A stretch of 64,000 nucleotides of DNA. It comes from Aureispira sp. CCB-QB1 (GTDB taxonomy: Bacteria; Bacteroidota; Bacteroidia; Chitinophagales; Saprospiraceae). Both the position numbers and the translations under genes were made by a program. Below are positions 9,323-18,060 of this stretch, piece after piece. The notes under the pieces were generated by a model that did no database searches, had not been told where the DNA came from, and saw only the letters and a list, made by a program, of their open reading frames with translations. Position 1 is the first letter of the stretch. Each line of letters begins with the position of its first letter. The DNA is taken from contig NZ_JHBV01000022.1 in NCBI RefSeq assembly GCF_000724545.1, forward strand, positions 62,001-126,000. The letters are read 5' to 3'.

Positions 9323-11998
9323 ATGAATAAATTTATCTATTCTTGTCTTTTTTTACTCTTAGCCATTCCTACTTTTGCACAGCAACACCGCTATGCTGTC
9401 AAGATTGGTTTGCACGCTGGTCTGAGTAATTACTATGGTGATTTAAGTCACCAAGTTTGGGATTTACCCCATCAATTTAAGCAACCCATACAAGATTTCA
9501 ATTTTCTATCTTATGGGCTTTCGGTTGAGTACCACCTTTCCAAAACATTTGGCTTGCGTTTGTGGGGTATGAAAAGCCAATTCAAAGCGAGTGATCGAAC
9601 CTATGAAAATAGTGGTACTTATACTCGTGCTTTAAACGTTCAGACAGATTTGTTTGATGCTAGTCTACTGGGAATCGTTTATTTAGATAACGATTTGGTT
9701 TTTAATAGTAACAGTATCATCGCACCGTACTTCATGTTGGGTGGTGGAATGACTTACTTTGAAACAAAAGGCGATTTACTTTCTAATAATAATCGTTATT
9801 ACTATTGGTCTGACAATACAATCCGTACCGAAGATCAAAATGGGATCAATGCCGCCAATGCCCAAATAATAGAACAAGATTATCAATACGAAACCTCTTT
9901 GCGTTCTTTGAATACAGAAGAAAATGCTTATAATCCAATTACTTGGAATGTTGCCTTAGGGTTGGGAATAAAATTCCGTCTATCCAAGCGTTTTCACTTG
10001 CACCTAGAAGCCTTGGTTCGGTATACAGGAAGCGATTATTTGGATGATGTTAGTGGGAACTATAGAACTACTTATAATGATAATTTTCAAGCTTATGCTG
10101 CTAACCCAAGTGGCATTAATCGCTCTAGAAGAGGCAATTCTCCTGAGATGAATGATTGGTATAGCTTTGTAGGGCTTTCTGCACATTATAGCTTTGGTCA
10201 AAAAACTTATAAAATTCGTCCTGCTATTATCTATACAGAGGGTTTGTTAACAACAATGCCTCCAGTTTCTAATACAACTGGCAATACCACAAAAGAATGG
10301 TCTTCTAGCACAGGTCAATCTGCCGATACTATTGTGCAGAAAATTATTACTACCACCACGACCATCAAAACGGTCACAAGTGATACCATCAATTCTACGT
10401 CTTTATCTTCTGAAGAAAACACCAATATACCATCTTCAAACGTAGCTCCTATCCGTCCTGATGAAATATCTAAACCAACAGTGAATCGGATATTAGATGA
10501 TTCTATTCGTTCTATTGCTCCTCCTGTTGTGCCCCAAAATTACACGCTAGATTCTACTCGTTTGGAGCTTGACTCGATAGAGCAAACTAGACTCCCTCAG
10601 CGTAATGTAGATAGTCTTTTAAATGATTCTATTCCTAATATAGTCCTTCCTCCTGTCACAAATTATCAAGTAGATTCTACCTATATCTCTACTGATAGTT
10701 TGACACAAAATCGTATCTCAACGCCTACCATCAATACGATTATAAATGACTCTATAAAAAAATTACCTGCCGCCACTCCTTTATCTCCTAGCTCGGATAA
10801 TTCTGAAACGATTCGAACATTAGAATTACAGCAACAAGAGCAAAAGTATCAATATGAATTGCTGTTACAAAAAGCAAAATATGAACGACAGTTAGCAGAA
10901 TTAGCCTTGCAAAAAGAACTAGAGCAAGAACGGAAAAAAAGTGCTCCTAACAGCAAAGAACAAGAATTGCAATACCAACTAAAGTTGGAGGAACAAAAAC
11001 ATATCAATGAGCTAGAAAAATTGAAACTGCTCCATCAATTAGAGTTGCTCAAAAATCGTCCTAGCCTAGATACAACGCCAAAAGAATTACAATTACAACA
11101 ACAAAAATACGAGGCTGATTTGAAGTTGCAACAACAAGAGTACGAGTACAAACTAAAAATACAAGAACTCCAAAACCAATTGAATATTGAACAGTTGAAA
11201 AAAACGGATGGAAGTACAGGAGCTGTTAATCCGTCTAACTCGTCTACCCTATCTGCCCAAGAACTTGAACGGTTAACCAGTGCCTTGAACCGCCAAAGTG
11301 GGGCAAAAGATACCCTTGTCATTAACAACAATTATAGCCCCGCTGCACAAGAAGAATTGATGCGCATGCAAGCTAATCAAAGAGCTTTATTATTACAAAT
11401 AGAACGCTTAAAAGCAACTCAACCAACCTCTAAAGATACCCTTAAAATTGTGCAAAGAGATTCTATTTTTATAGATAATGGCAATAACGCTGCTTTAACA
11501 AAACAATTAAATCAACAACAGGATTTTAATAATTCTCTAGTTGCAAAATTGGCTATTGCTACTCAAAAAAGTGTTGAGCAACAACGTAAAATCGACAGCC
11601 TTCAACGTACCATTCAAAAAGTAGAATCTGAAAAAAAAAGTGTTGCTAGTGAATTAGAAGTTTTTTTAGCACAAAAGAAAGGAACCTATGTAACTAAAAT
11701 CTATTTTGATGTGGGTAAATCTAGCTTGACGGTACAAGCCCAAGAAACATTAACTACTTTGGTGCATTACTTAGAAAAATATCCAACCGTTCAGTTTTGG
11801 GTCAAAGGCTTTGCAAGCAAAACAGGTCGCAAGGAACTAAACGAACGGCTATCTGCTGAAAGAGCTCAAGAGGTTGCCAATTTCCTAAAACAGTCTGGCA
11901 TTCAAGGAGAACGAGTTCGATCCACTCCATTAGGAGAACTTGATAGTTCGGCAAGAGACGAATTGGCTCGACGAGCAGAAGTTCACTTATCCTTCTAA
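9323..11998 (+). CDS. OmpA-family outer-membrane protein with long coiled-coil linker
   Basis: A protein of 891 residues. It has a signal peptide ending in TFAQ, then an N-terminal beta-barrel of ~290 residues (KIGLHAGLSNYYGDL, YFMLGGGMTYFE, LHLEALVRYTGSDYLDDVSG, WYSFVGLSAHYSFGQ). A low-complexity Ser/Thr/Asp stretch and a Gln/Glu/Leu-rich coiled coil (~residues 500-620 and 690-775) follow. The C-terminal OmpA/MotB domain (KIYFDVGKSSLTVQA...VKGFASKTGRKELNERLSAERA) should bind peptidoglycan. The barrel anchors the protein in the outer membrane. The linker contains repeated DSTRL/DSIxN-type units. This architecture is common in the phylum; a specific role is not visible. Confidence 0.8.
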   Translation: MNKFIYSCLFLLLAIPTFAQQHRYAVKIGLHAGLSNYYGDLSHQVWDLPHQFKQPIQDFNFLSYGLSVEYHLSKTFGLRLWGMKSQFKASDRTYENSGTYTRALNVQTDLFDASLLGIVYLDNDLVFNSNSIIAPYFMLGGGMTYFETKGDLLSNNNRYYYWSDNTIRTEDQNGINAANAQIIEQDYQYETSLRSLNTEENAYNPITWNVALGLGIKFRLSKRFHLHLEALVRYTGSDYLDDVSGNYRTTYNDNFQAYAANPSGINRSRRGNSPEMNDWYSFVGLSAHYSFGQKTYKIRPAIIYTEGLLTTMPPVSNTTGNTTKEWSSSTGQSADTIVQKIITTTTTIKTVTSDTINSTSLSSEENTNIPSSNVAPIRPDEISKPTVNRILDDSIRSIAPPVVPQNYTLDSTRLELDSIEQTRLPQRNVDSLLNDSIPNIVLPPVTNYQVDSTYISTDSLTQNRISTPTINTIINDSIKKLPAATPLSPSSDNSETIRTLELQQQEQKYQYELLLQKAKYERQLAELALQKELEQERKKSAPNSKEQELQYQLKLEEQKHINELEKLKLLHQLELLKNRPSLDTTPKELQLQQQKYEADLKLQQQEYEYKLKIQELQNQLNIEQLKKTDGSTGAVNPSNSSTLSAQELERLTSALNRQSGAKDTLVINNNYSPAAQEELMRMQANQRALLLQIERLKATQPTSKDTLKIVQRDSIFIDNGNNAALTKQLNQQQDFNNSLVAKLAIATQKSVEQQRKIDSLQRTIQKVESEKKSVASELEVFLAQKKGTYVTKIYFDVGKSSLTVQAQETLTTLVHYLEKYPTVQFWVKGFASKTGRKELNERLSAERAQEVANFLKQSGIQGERVRSTPLGELDSSARDELARRAEVHLSF

Positions 11999-12050
11999 AC
12001 AACCGTAGAATAAGACCATTCTATTCTCGCCAACAGAGAAATGACAAAAT

Positions 12051-12087
12051 CCCCAATTGTATCTAAACAGTATGATTGGGGTTCTTT
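12051..12087 (+). terminator. Intrinsic terminator after OmpA-family gene
   Basis: Arms 12051-12062 and 12070-12081 pair over 12 bp (CCCCAAT core plus G-U-containing inner pairs) with a 7-nt loop, followed by TTCTTTT. It separates the envelope genes from the SulP gene. Confidence 0.75.
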
Positions 12088-12246
12088 TATTCCACCTAAG
12101 TAAGTGGTCAGAAAAAATAATAACAAAAAATGGGATTCTTTTTGCGCTAATCAAAGAAGGCTATTTTACCTGTTATTTTTTTGAATGATTACTTACTGTT
12201 CCCAAAACTAGTTACAGCTACTTCAATCGTTCATTTTTTCAAACTA

Positions 12247-12262
12247 TGTGACCCACATCACC
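12247..12262. promoter_or_regulatory. CRP/FNR-type operator upstream of SulP gene
   Basis: The sequence fits TGTGA-N6-TCACC, one mismatch from the CRP consensus TGTGA-N6-TCACA. Its centre is 29.5 nt before the first base of the -7 element at 12284-12291. This is exactly the spacing of the site at 14007-14022 relative to its own -7 element. Placed near -43 from the expected transcript start, it fits an activator position. The likely binding protein is the Crp/Fnr regulator at 16990-17646. Confidence 0.7.
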
Positions 12263-12283
12263 AAATAAGCCCTTTTACTTATT

Positions 12284-12291
12284 TATCTTTG
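12284..12291 (+). promoter_or_regulatory. Bacteroidota -7 promoter element (TATCTTTG) for SulP gene
   Basis: Matches TAnnTTTG. No clear TTTG lies at the -33 position, which fits dependence on an activator at 12247-12262. The expected transcript start (~12298) lies 18 nt before ATG 12316, and this decides the start of the SulP gene. Confidence 0.7.
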
Positions 12292-12315
12292 TGTCAACAA
12301 AAACAAAAATCAGAG

Positions 12316-13932
12316 ATGAATATAAAATCAAAACTCCCTATCCTAGATTGGCTACCTAATTATCAAAAAAAACATTTAAAAGGAGATATCAATGCAGGCC
12401 TCACAGTAGGTATTATGCTCATTCCCCAAGGAATGGCTTACGCTATGCTGGCTGGGTTACCTCCTATTTATGGCTTGTATGCTGCTATTATCCCGCAATT
12501 AGTTTATGCTATTTTAGGCACCTCAAGACAATTGGGAGTAGGTCCTGTAGCGATGGATTCCTTACTAGTTGCCGTTAGTGTTAGTCAATTTGCACAAGCA
12601 GAAAGTAGTGAATACATTAGTTTGGCGATTCTTTTAGCTCTAATAGTTGGCGTTATTCAGTTATTAATGGGCTTTTTACGGCTAGGAGTTTTGGTTAATT
12701 TCTTATCCCATCCTGTCATTAGTGGTTTTACCTCTGCGGCAGCCATTATTATTAGCATCAGTCAACTCAAGCACCTGATAGGGGTTGATTTAGAGCAGGG
12801 GCAATTTTTGCATACTATTCTGTTAGACGCGATACAAAAAGTGGATCAAATCAATCCTTATACCCTTGTCATTGGTTTATCAGGGATACTTATTATCATT
12901 CTTGCGAAAAAATATACGCCAACAATCCCTGCCCCGTTGATTATAGTCGTAGCAGGAATACTCGGTGTTTGGGGATTGGGTTTAAACCAATACAATGTAG
13001 CTATCGTTCAAGACATTCCTCAAGGATTGCCGAGTCCTCAACTTCCTGATCAACTGTTCAACCTAGAGGTTATTCAAAAACTCTTACCTAGTGCGATCAC
13101 ACTTGCCTTAGTTGCATTTATGGAAGCGATTGCCGTATCGAAAGCGATACAAGCTCGCCACAACGATTATAAAATAGATCCGAATCAAGAATTAATAGCA
13201 TTAGGAATGGCCAATCTATTTGGTTCCTTCTTTCAGAGTTTTCCAGGTACAGGAGGATTTTCTAGAAGTGCCGTTAACGACCAAGCTGGTGCCAAAACCA
13301 ATCTAGCAGCTATCATTAGTGCCACCTTTGTTATTCTAACGTTACTGTTTCTAACACCTTTGTTTTATTACCTTCCCAAAGCAGTATTGGCTTCTATCAT
13401 CATGGTCGCTGTTTTTAAACTCATTTCTGTTGAAGATGCCGTTCAACTTTGGAAAGGTGGTCACAAGCGTGATTTCTTTATTTTATTAGCTACCTTCTTA
13501 GCGACTCTGATAATTGGCATACAAAAGGGAATATTAGTTGGGGTGTTGCTTTCCATTATTGGAATTTTATACGACACTTTGTATCCCAATATTGTTCTTA
13601 ATGATACGCTTGTAGAAATCCCCAACAATGCGCTTATCATTCGCTTTGAAGAACAACTTTATTTTGCCAATAGCAATCACTTCAAAGAAAAGATGGAAGC
13701 CATATTACAAGAAAAAATAACGGTAAAAAATACGCAAGCGATTGATTATGCCATCCTAGATGGTACACACATACACCAAATCGACAGCACTGGTGAAAAA
13801 GCGTTGGAAAGTATTGTACAACTTTATCAGCAAGAGGGTGTCTCTATTGCCTTGGTAGATATGCCTTGCAATTACTCTAAAAGCTCCTTCCCCACCATTA
13901 ATGCTGCTATTAAGAGTTTCTCTACAAATTAA
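12316..13932 (+). CDS. SulP-family anion (sulfate) transporter with STAS domain
   Basis: SulP family protein of 538 residues. The frame is open back to a TTG at 12181, but ATG 12316 is chosen because the promoter sits at 12284-12291 and homology begins at LPILDWLPNYQKKHLKGDINAGLTVG. The hydrophobic core shows the SulP signature around IPQGMAYAMLAGLPPIYGLYAA, and FPGTGGFSRSAVNDQAGAKT. The C-terminal ~120 residues form a cytoplasmic STAS domain (LYFANSNHFKEKM). The family carries sulfate, bicarbonate or other anions. Because the gene shares a CRP-type operator with the persulfide operon next to it, sulfate, sulfite or thiosulfate is the likely substrate (inference). Confidence 0.88.
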   Translation: MNIKSKLPILDWLPNYQKKHLKGDINAGLTVGIMLIPQGMAYAMLAGLPPIYGLYAAIIPQLVYAILGTSRQLGVGPVAMDSLLVAVSVSQFAQAESSEYISLAILLALIVGVIQLLMGFLRLGVLVNFLSHPVISGFTSAAAIIISISQLKHLIGVDLEQGQFLHTILLDAIQKVDQINPYTLVIGLSGILIIILAKKYTPTIPAPLIIVVAGILGVWGLGLNQYNVAIVQDIPQGLPSPQLPDQLFNLEVIQKLLPSAITLALVAFMEAIAVSKAIQARHNDYKIDPNQELIALGMANLFGSFFQSFPGTGGFSRSAVNDQAGAKTNLAAIISATFVILTLLFLTPLFYYLPKAVLASIIMVAVFKLISVEDAVQLWKGGHKRDFFILLATFLATLIIGIQKGILVGVLLSIIGILYDTLYPNIVLNDTLVEIPNNALIIRFEEQLYFANSNHFKEKMEAILQEKITVKNTQAIDYAILDGTHIHQIDSTGEKALESIVQLYQQEGVSIALVDMPCNYSKSSFPTINAAIKSFSTN

Positions 13933-14006
13933 ATTTCATAAAAAAACAATAAAAATACTTCAACGTGGACCACTGTCACTTAATAAATGATAAAAATTTT
14001 GCTTTA

Positions 14007-14022
14007 TGTGATTTGCGTCACA
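14007..14022. promoter_or_regulatory. CRP/FNR-type operator of the persulfide operon
   Basis: A perfect TGTGA-N6-TCACA palindrome (TGTGATTTGCGTCACA), with the symmetry extending one further base on each side (A/T). Its centre lies 29.5 nt upstream of the -7 element at 14044. The Crp/Fnr protein encoded at the end of this operon carries the R-E-x-x-x-R recognition-helix residues that read this half-site in E. coli CRP, so autoregulation is likely. Confidence 0.8.
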
Positions 14023-14051
14023 TTTGGTCTGCAGATTAAACTTTATCTTTG
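14023..14051 (+). promoter_or_regulatory. Bacteroidota promoter (TTTG - 17 nt - TATCTTTG) of the persulfide operon
   Basis: -33-like TTTG at 14023-14026 and -7 element TATCTTTG at 14044-14051, separated by 17 nt. The transcript would start near 14058 and have a ~47-nt leader to ATG 14105. The operator at 14007-14022 abuts the -33 element. Confidence 0.8.
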
Positions 14052-14104
14052 TATCAGATATTATTCATACTAATTGTTGATATCAATTTAAAAACTATTA
14101 TAAC

Positions 14105-15514
14105 ATGAAAATAGAACAAATATATACGGGTTGTTTGGCACAAGGTGCTTACTACATAGAATCTCAAGGAGAAGCAGTTATTATTGATCCATTGAGAGAA
14201 ACAAAACCTTACATAGAACGTGCCCAAAAAGATGGGGCAACTATCAAATACATTCTTGAAACACATTTTCATGCTGATTTTGTTTCTGGACATGTAGACT
14301 TAGCCCAAAAAACAGGAGCCACCATTGTATATGGACCAAATGCAGAAACAGCTTTTGAGGCTTACATTGCACAAGATGAAGAAATTTTGCGTGTTGGAGA
14401 AATTGGCATTAAGGTACTCCATACTCCTGGGCATACCATGGAATCGACTTCTTATCTGCTACTAGATGCCAATGGAAAAGAAACAGCTTTGTTCTCTGGA
14501 GACACCCTATTTATTGGGGATGTTGGTCGACCTGATTTGGCTGTAAAAACTCATTTGACTAGAGAGGATTTGGCAGGGCATCTTTTTGATTCTTTGCGCC
14601 ATAAAATAATGCCATTACCTGACGATGTCATTGTATATCCTGCCCATGGTGCTGGTTCTGCTTGTGGCAAAAATATGAGTAAAGAAACCTTTGATACCTT
14701 GGGCAATCAGAAAGCGACGAACTATGCGCTTCGTGCTAATATGAGCAAGGATGAGTTTATCGAAGAAGTTACTTCTGGACTAACCCAAGCACCTCAATAT
14801 TTTCCTAAAAATGCATTGCTCAACAAAAACGGCTATGAAAGTATAGATACTGTTTTTGAAAGAGGAGTAGTTGCACTTTCACCAAATGATTTTGAAGGAA
14901 TTGCCAACGAAACAGGTGCGTTGATTTTAGATACTAGAGCTCCTCAAACATTCAAAGATGCTTTTGTCCCCAATTCTATCAACATCGGTATTGATGGCGG
15001 GTTTGCTCCTTGGGTTGGTGCTCTTATTATTGATTTAAAACAGCCTATTGTTTTGGTAACAGACGAAGGTAGAGCTAAAGAAGTAGTTACTCGTTTGGCT
15101 CGTGTAGGCTATGACAATGTCTTGGGGTACCTAGAAGGTGGTATCGAAGCTTGGACAAAGGCAGGCAAAGAAATTGATCAAATCACATCTATTTCGGCTC
15201 AAGATTTAGAACAAGAGCTTGCCAATAACGAATTGAATGTTTTGGATGTAAGAAAACCTAATGAGTTTAAGTCAGAGCATATTGTAGGAGCAAGCAATTT
15301 CCCTCTAGATTATATTAATGATAATATAGACGAACTAAATAGAGACACCACTTATCACATTCATTGTGCAGGGGGGTACCGCTCTATGATTACCAGCTCT
15401 ATCTTAAAAGCAAGAGGTTTTCATAACTTGGTAGAAATTGCTGGAGGATTCAAAGCTATTGCTGCAACAGAAATCCCTAAAACTGAATTTGTTTGCCCTA
15501 CGACACTATCTTAA
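14105..15514 (+). CDS. CstB-like persulfide dioxygenase with two rhodanese domains
   Basis: A three-domain enzyme of 469 residues. Residues ~1-240 are a metallo-beta-lactamase fold of the ETHE1/persulfide dioxygenase type: H54-x-H56-x-D58, H110, D133 and YPAHG (H181) as iron ligands. Residues ~250-355 are a rhodanese fold whose active loop reads TDEGRAKE, without catalytic Cys (pseudorhodanese). Residues ~363-455 are a rhodanese with active-site C421 (HCAGGYRS). This order and length match Staphylococcus CstB, which oxidises low-molecular-weight persulfide and makes thiosulfate. It should detoxify sulfide/persulfide in the cytoplasm. It heads the operon 14105-18060. Confidence 0.88.
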   Translation: MKIEQIYTGCLAQGAYYIESQGEAVIIDPLRETKPYIERAQKDGATIKYILETHFHADFVSGHVDLAQKTGATIVYGPNAETAFEAYIAQDEEILRVGEIGIKVLHTPGHTMESTSYLLLDANGKETALFSGDTLFIGDVGRPDLAVKTHLTREDLAGHLFDSLRHKIMPLPDDVIVYPAHGAGSACGKNMSKETFDTLGNQKATNYALRANMSKDEFIEEVTSGLTQAPQYFPKNALLNKNGYESIDTVFERGVVALSPNDFEGIANETGALILDTRAPQTFKDAFVPNSINIGIDGGFAPWVGALIIDLKQPIVLVTDEGRAKEVVTRLARVGYDNVLGYLEGGIEAWTKAGKEIDQITSISAQDLEQELANNELNVLDVRKPNEFKSEHIVGASNFPLDYINDNIDELNRDTTYHIHCAGGYRSMITSSILKARGFHNLVEIAGGFKAIAATEIPKTEFVCPTTLS

Positions 15515-15574
15515 ACGATGCGTTATCTATCAAAATTAATAAAAATTATTCGACTAATAAGACCAATAAAAATA

Positions 15575-15877
15575 ATGAATTATAAAGATTTGAATCCCGA
15601 AGCATTCAAAAAAGCAATGGCGGAAAATGATAATGTGGTACTACTTGATGTAAGAACTCCTGGTGAGGTCGCACAAGGCAAAATTGAAGGGGCTGTTGCT
15701 ATTGATTTTTTTGCCGATGACTTCCAAACTCAAGTTAGTGCATTGGACAAAGATAAAAACTACTTTGTATACTGTAGAAGTGGGCAAAGAAGTGGGCAAG
15801 CTTGCCAATTGATGCATCAACTAGGATTTCAAAGTTTGGTTAACCTAGAAGGTGGCATCTTGGCTTGGAATGCTTAA
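15575..15877 (+). CDS. Single-domain rhodanese
   Basis: A rhodanese of 100 residues from ATG 15575 (MNYKDLNPEAFKKAM). An upstream in-frame ATG at 15518, 3 nt after the previous stop, would add 19 basic/hydrophobic residues that do not belong to the domain. Domain marks are VLLDVRTPGEVAQGKIEGAV and the active loop C67-RSGQRS. It transfers sulfane sulfur between small thiols or proteins and probably works with the CstB-like enzyme upstream. Cotranscribed; a long hairpin follows before the transporter genes. Confidence 0.88.
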   Translation: MNYKDLNPEAFKKAMAENDNVVLLDVRTPGEVAQGKIEGAVAIDFFADDFQTQVSALDKDKNYFVYCRSGQRSGQACQLMHQLGFQSLVNLEGGILAWNA

Positions 15878-15884
15878 AACTATC

Positions 15885-15948
15885 ATTAAATAGTATTGTA
15901 GCCTACTTAAACGTTCAAAAACGGTCGTAGACTACGATACTATTTAAT
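15885..15948 (+). other. 17-bp intra-operon hairpin
   Basis: Arms 15885-15901 and 15932-15948 are reverse complements over 17 nt, with one U-G pair, around a 30-nt loop. It sits between the rhodanese stop (15877) and the YeeE/YedE start (15987). A run of eight Ts starts 15 nt after the second arm, too far for a classic terminator, so an RNA-processing, stabilising or attenuation role is possible. Confidence 0.75.
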
Positions 15949-15986
15949 ATACTCTCCGTTTTTTTTAAAACACATTACATTAAAAA

Positions 15987-16568
15987 ATGTTAGAATTAAT
16001 ACAACAACCTTGGCATTGGGCATTTAGTGGTTTCATGATTGCCTTTACCATGTTTATTTTACTTTTCTGGGGCAAAAGCTTTGGTATGTCGGCTACGATG
16101 CGTGCCATGTGTGCTGCGGGTGGTGCAGGCAAAAAAATTAGCTTTTTTGATTTTGAGTGGAAAAAACAAGGTTGGAACTTATTATTTGCCCTAGGAGCTG
16201 TTATTGGTGGTTATATAGCATCTAATTACCTAACAAGCCCAGAGCCTGTTCAGATTTCTTCAGCAACTATTGCTCATTTGCAAGGATGGGGTATCAACTA
16301 CCCTAGTACAATAGCTGAGGGAACTGGGTATTTGCCCTTGGATTTGTTCAACTTCGAAACCTTGCTAACCCTCAAAGGCTTGTTGCTTTTTGTCGGAGGT
16401 GGTTTCTTTGTTGGGTTTGGCGCTCGATACGCGGGAGGATGTACTTCTGGACATGCCATTAGTGGTTTGTCTAATTTACAAGTGCCTTCTTTAATTGCTG
16501 TCATCGGATTTTTTATCGGAGGTTTATTAATGACACATATCTTACTTCCTTTAATCTTAAAACTTTAA
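15987..16568 (+). CDS. YeeE/YedE family transporter, first half
   Basis: A membrane protein of 193 residues with about four or five hydrophobic segments. It carries the family Cys motif in GARYAGGCTSGHAISGLSNL (residues ~146-165). Single-chain YeeE/YedE proteins hold two such repeats; here the second repeat is on the next gene, 5 nt downstream, so the pair should form one transporter (PmpA/PmpB-type split). TsuA-type members import thiosulfate. In an operon with persulfide dioxygenase and rhodaneses, movement of a sulfur compound across the inner membrane is likely. Confidence 0.85.
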   Translation: MLELIQQPWHWAFSGFMIAFTMFILLFWGKSFGMSATMRAMCAAGGAGKKISFFDFEWKKQGWNLLFALGAVIGGYIASNYLTSPEPVQISSATIAHLQGWGINYPSTIAEGTGYLPLDLFNFETLLTLKGLLLFVGGGFFVGFGARYAGGCTSGHAISGLSNLQVPSLIAVIGFFIGGLLMTHILLPLILKL

Positions 16569-16573
16569 AAACC

Positions 16574-16987
16574 ATGAAAGGTTTAAAATATATTTTGGCA
16601 GGAATACTCTTTGGTATTGTTATGACAAAATCGGAGGCAATCTCTTGGTTTCGAATTCAAGAAATGTTTTTATTCCAATCTATCCATATGTACGGAATTA
16701 TTGGTGTAGCAGTTGTGTTAGGAATTATACAGGTTGCTATTATAAAACGCAAACAATTAAAAGATATAAAAGGAGAGATCATTCAATTCTCTCCTAAACA
16801 AATGAGTATTCCTAGGTACCTTTTTGGAGGGATCATCTTTGGATTAGGTTGGGCAATGACTGGAGCTTGTCCTGGTCCCATGTATACACTTTTGGGGCAT
16901 GGTTTTCCAATTATGATTGTTGTCATTGCCAGTGCTATTTTGGGTACCTTGACTTATGGTGCGCTGCGTTCTAAACTGCCACATTAA
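16574..16987 (+). CDS. YeeE/YedE family transporter, second half
   Basis: A membrane protein of 137 residues, partner of the preceding gene. The conserved Cys lies in GWAMTGACPGPMYTLLGHG (residues ~95-113), the second of the two Cys motifs of the YeeE/YedE fold. Three to four hydrophobic segments. It starts 5 nt after the first half and ends 2 nt before the Crp/Fnr regulator, so all are translated from one message. Confidence 0.85.
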   Translation: MKGLKYILAGILFGIVMTKSEAISWFRIQEMFLFQSIHMYGIIGVAVVLGIIQVAIIKRKQLKDIKGEIIQFSPKQMSIPRYLFGGIIFGLGWAMTGACPGPMYTLLGHGFPIMIVVIASAILGTLTYGALRSKLPH

Positions 16988-16989
16988 CT

Positions 16990-17646
16990 ATGGAACAACA
17001 AATATTACAAAATAGACTAAGGGCGGAACTTCCCATGATTCAAGACCGAAAATTATTGGATAAAATTGTGGAAGTTGGTCAAGTCATGCAACTCAAACCT
17101 GGTACTGTCATCTTAGATTATGGGCAACATATCCGACTTGTTCCCATTGTCTTAGATGGCATTATTAAGGTTACGCAAGAAGGGAAAGAAGGAGACATTC
17201 TGTTGTATTATTTAGCACATGGAAATACTTGTCCTACTGCTTTTACTTGCTGTATGATGGACAAAAAAAGCGACATAAAAGCTGTCGCAGAAGAAGATAC
17301 TGAAATTCTAGCAATCCCTATTAAATACATTGACGAATGGTCTAGAGAACACATCGAATGGAAAAATTTTATTATGTATTCTTATAATATTCGTTTTAAA
17401 GAATTACTTTCGACTATTGATGCCATTGCATTCGGGCAATTGGATCAACGTTTGATGGATTATCTATCTAAAAAAATCGAATTAACACAAAAAAAAGAAT
17501 TTCAGATTACCCACAAGCAAATTGCGCTCGATTTGAATACTACTAGAGAAGCAATTTCTAGATTATTAAAAAAGATGGAACAAATGGGTTTTGTAAGTTT
17601 GGGTCGCAATCGAATTACCGTCCATCACCTCAATCTTAAAAAATAA
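16990..17646 (+). CDS. Crp/Fnr-family regulator of the sulfur operon
   Basis: A protein of 218 residues: N-terminal cyclic-nucleotide-binding-like beta roll (residues ~20-115), dimer helix (~120-150) and C-terminal winged HTH (~165-215). The recognition helix TTREAISRLLKKME places R186, E187 and R191 where E. coli CRP has R180, E181 and R185, which predicts TGTGA half-sites; such sites occur at 12247 and 14007. The cAMP phosphate-binding signature is absent. Three cysteines, C81, C87 and C88 (CPTAFTCC), sit in the sensory domain and could react with persulfide (inference). Last regulator-like gene of the operon, consistent with autocontrol. Confidence 0.88.
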   Translation: MEQQILQNRLRAELPMIQDRKLLDKIVEVGQVMQLKPGTVILDYGQHIRLVPIVLDGIIKVTQEGKEGDILLYYLAHGNTCPTAFTCCMMDKKSDIKAVAEEDTEILAIPIKYIDEWSREHIEWKNFIMYSYNIRFKELLSTIDAIAFGQLDQRLMDYLSKKIELTQKKEFQITHKQIALDLNTTREAISRLLKKMEQMGFVSLGRNRITVHHLNLKK

Positions 17647-17679
17647 TTTATTTAAAATATATCTAACATATTATCAATT

Positions 17680-18060
17680 ATGTTTAAAAAAGGATCAAAA
17701 TTATATAGTATCACCAATTTCAAATGCCCTAGTTGTCATGAAGGGGACTTATACAAAAGTTCGTTGGCATCTATGCAAGGAATTTATAATATGCATGACA
17801 GCTGTCCTAAATGCAACCAAGATTTTCAAAAAGAACCTGGATTTTATTGGGGAGCAATGTATATCGGTTATGGTTTAAGCTCTGGCTATATGTTAACAGC
17901 TATGGTACTTTGCCTTTTTGTATTTAACCTAACAGTTAACCAAAGCTTTGCAGCGGCGATTGCAGGAGGTGTATTGTTTGTACCTTTGATTGCTCGTTTA
18001 GCTAGAGCTATATGGATCAATATTTATGTAAAATACAAACCTTCTTCGGTAGAATCTTAG
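17680..18060 (+). CDS. DUF983 membrane protein
   Basis: A protein of 126 residues matching the DUF983 pattern. It has an N-terminal zinc-ribbon-like CPSCHEGDLYKS...CPKCNQDFQKEPGFYWGAMYIGYG, followed by two transmembrane helices (residues ~65-85 and ~90-112). Function of the family is unknown. It lies 33 nt after the Crp/Fnr gene in the same direction and is probably the last gene of the operon, although it is a common stand-alone gene in this phylum. Confidence 0.8.
   Translation: MFKKGSKLYSITNFKCPSCHEGDLYKSSLASMQGIYNMHDSCPKCNQDFQKEPGFYWGAMYIGYGLSSGYMLTAMVLCLFVFNLTVNQSFAAAIAGGVLFVPLIARLARAIWINIYVKYKPSSVES

Noticed and set aside
12181-12315. N-terminal extension of the SulP protein from TTG 12181
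   Set aside because: The -7 promoter element at 12284-12291 lies inside it and homology begins at 12316.
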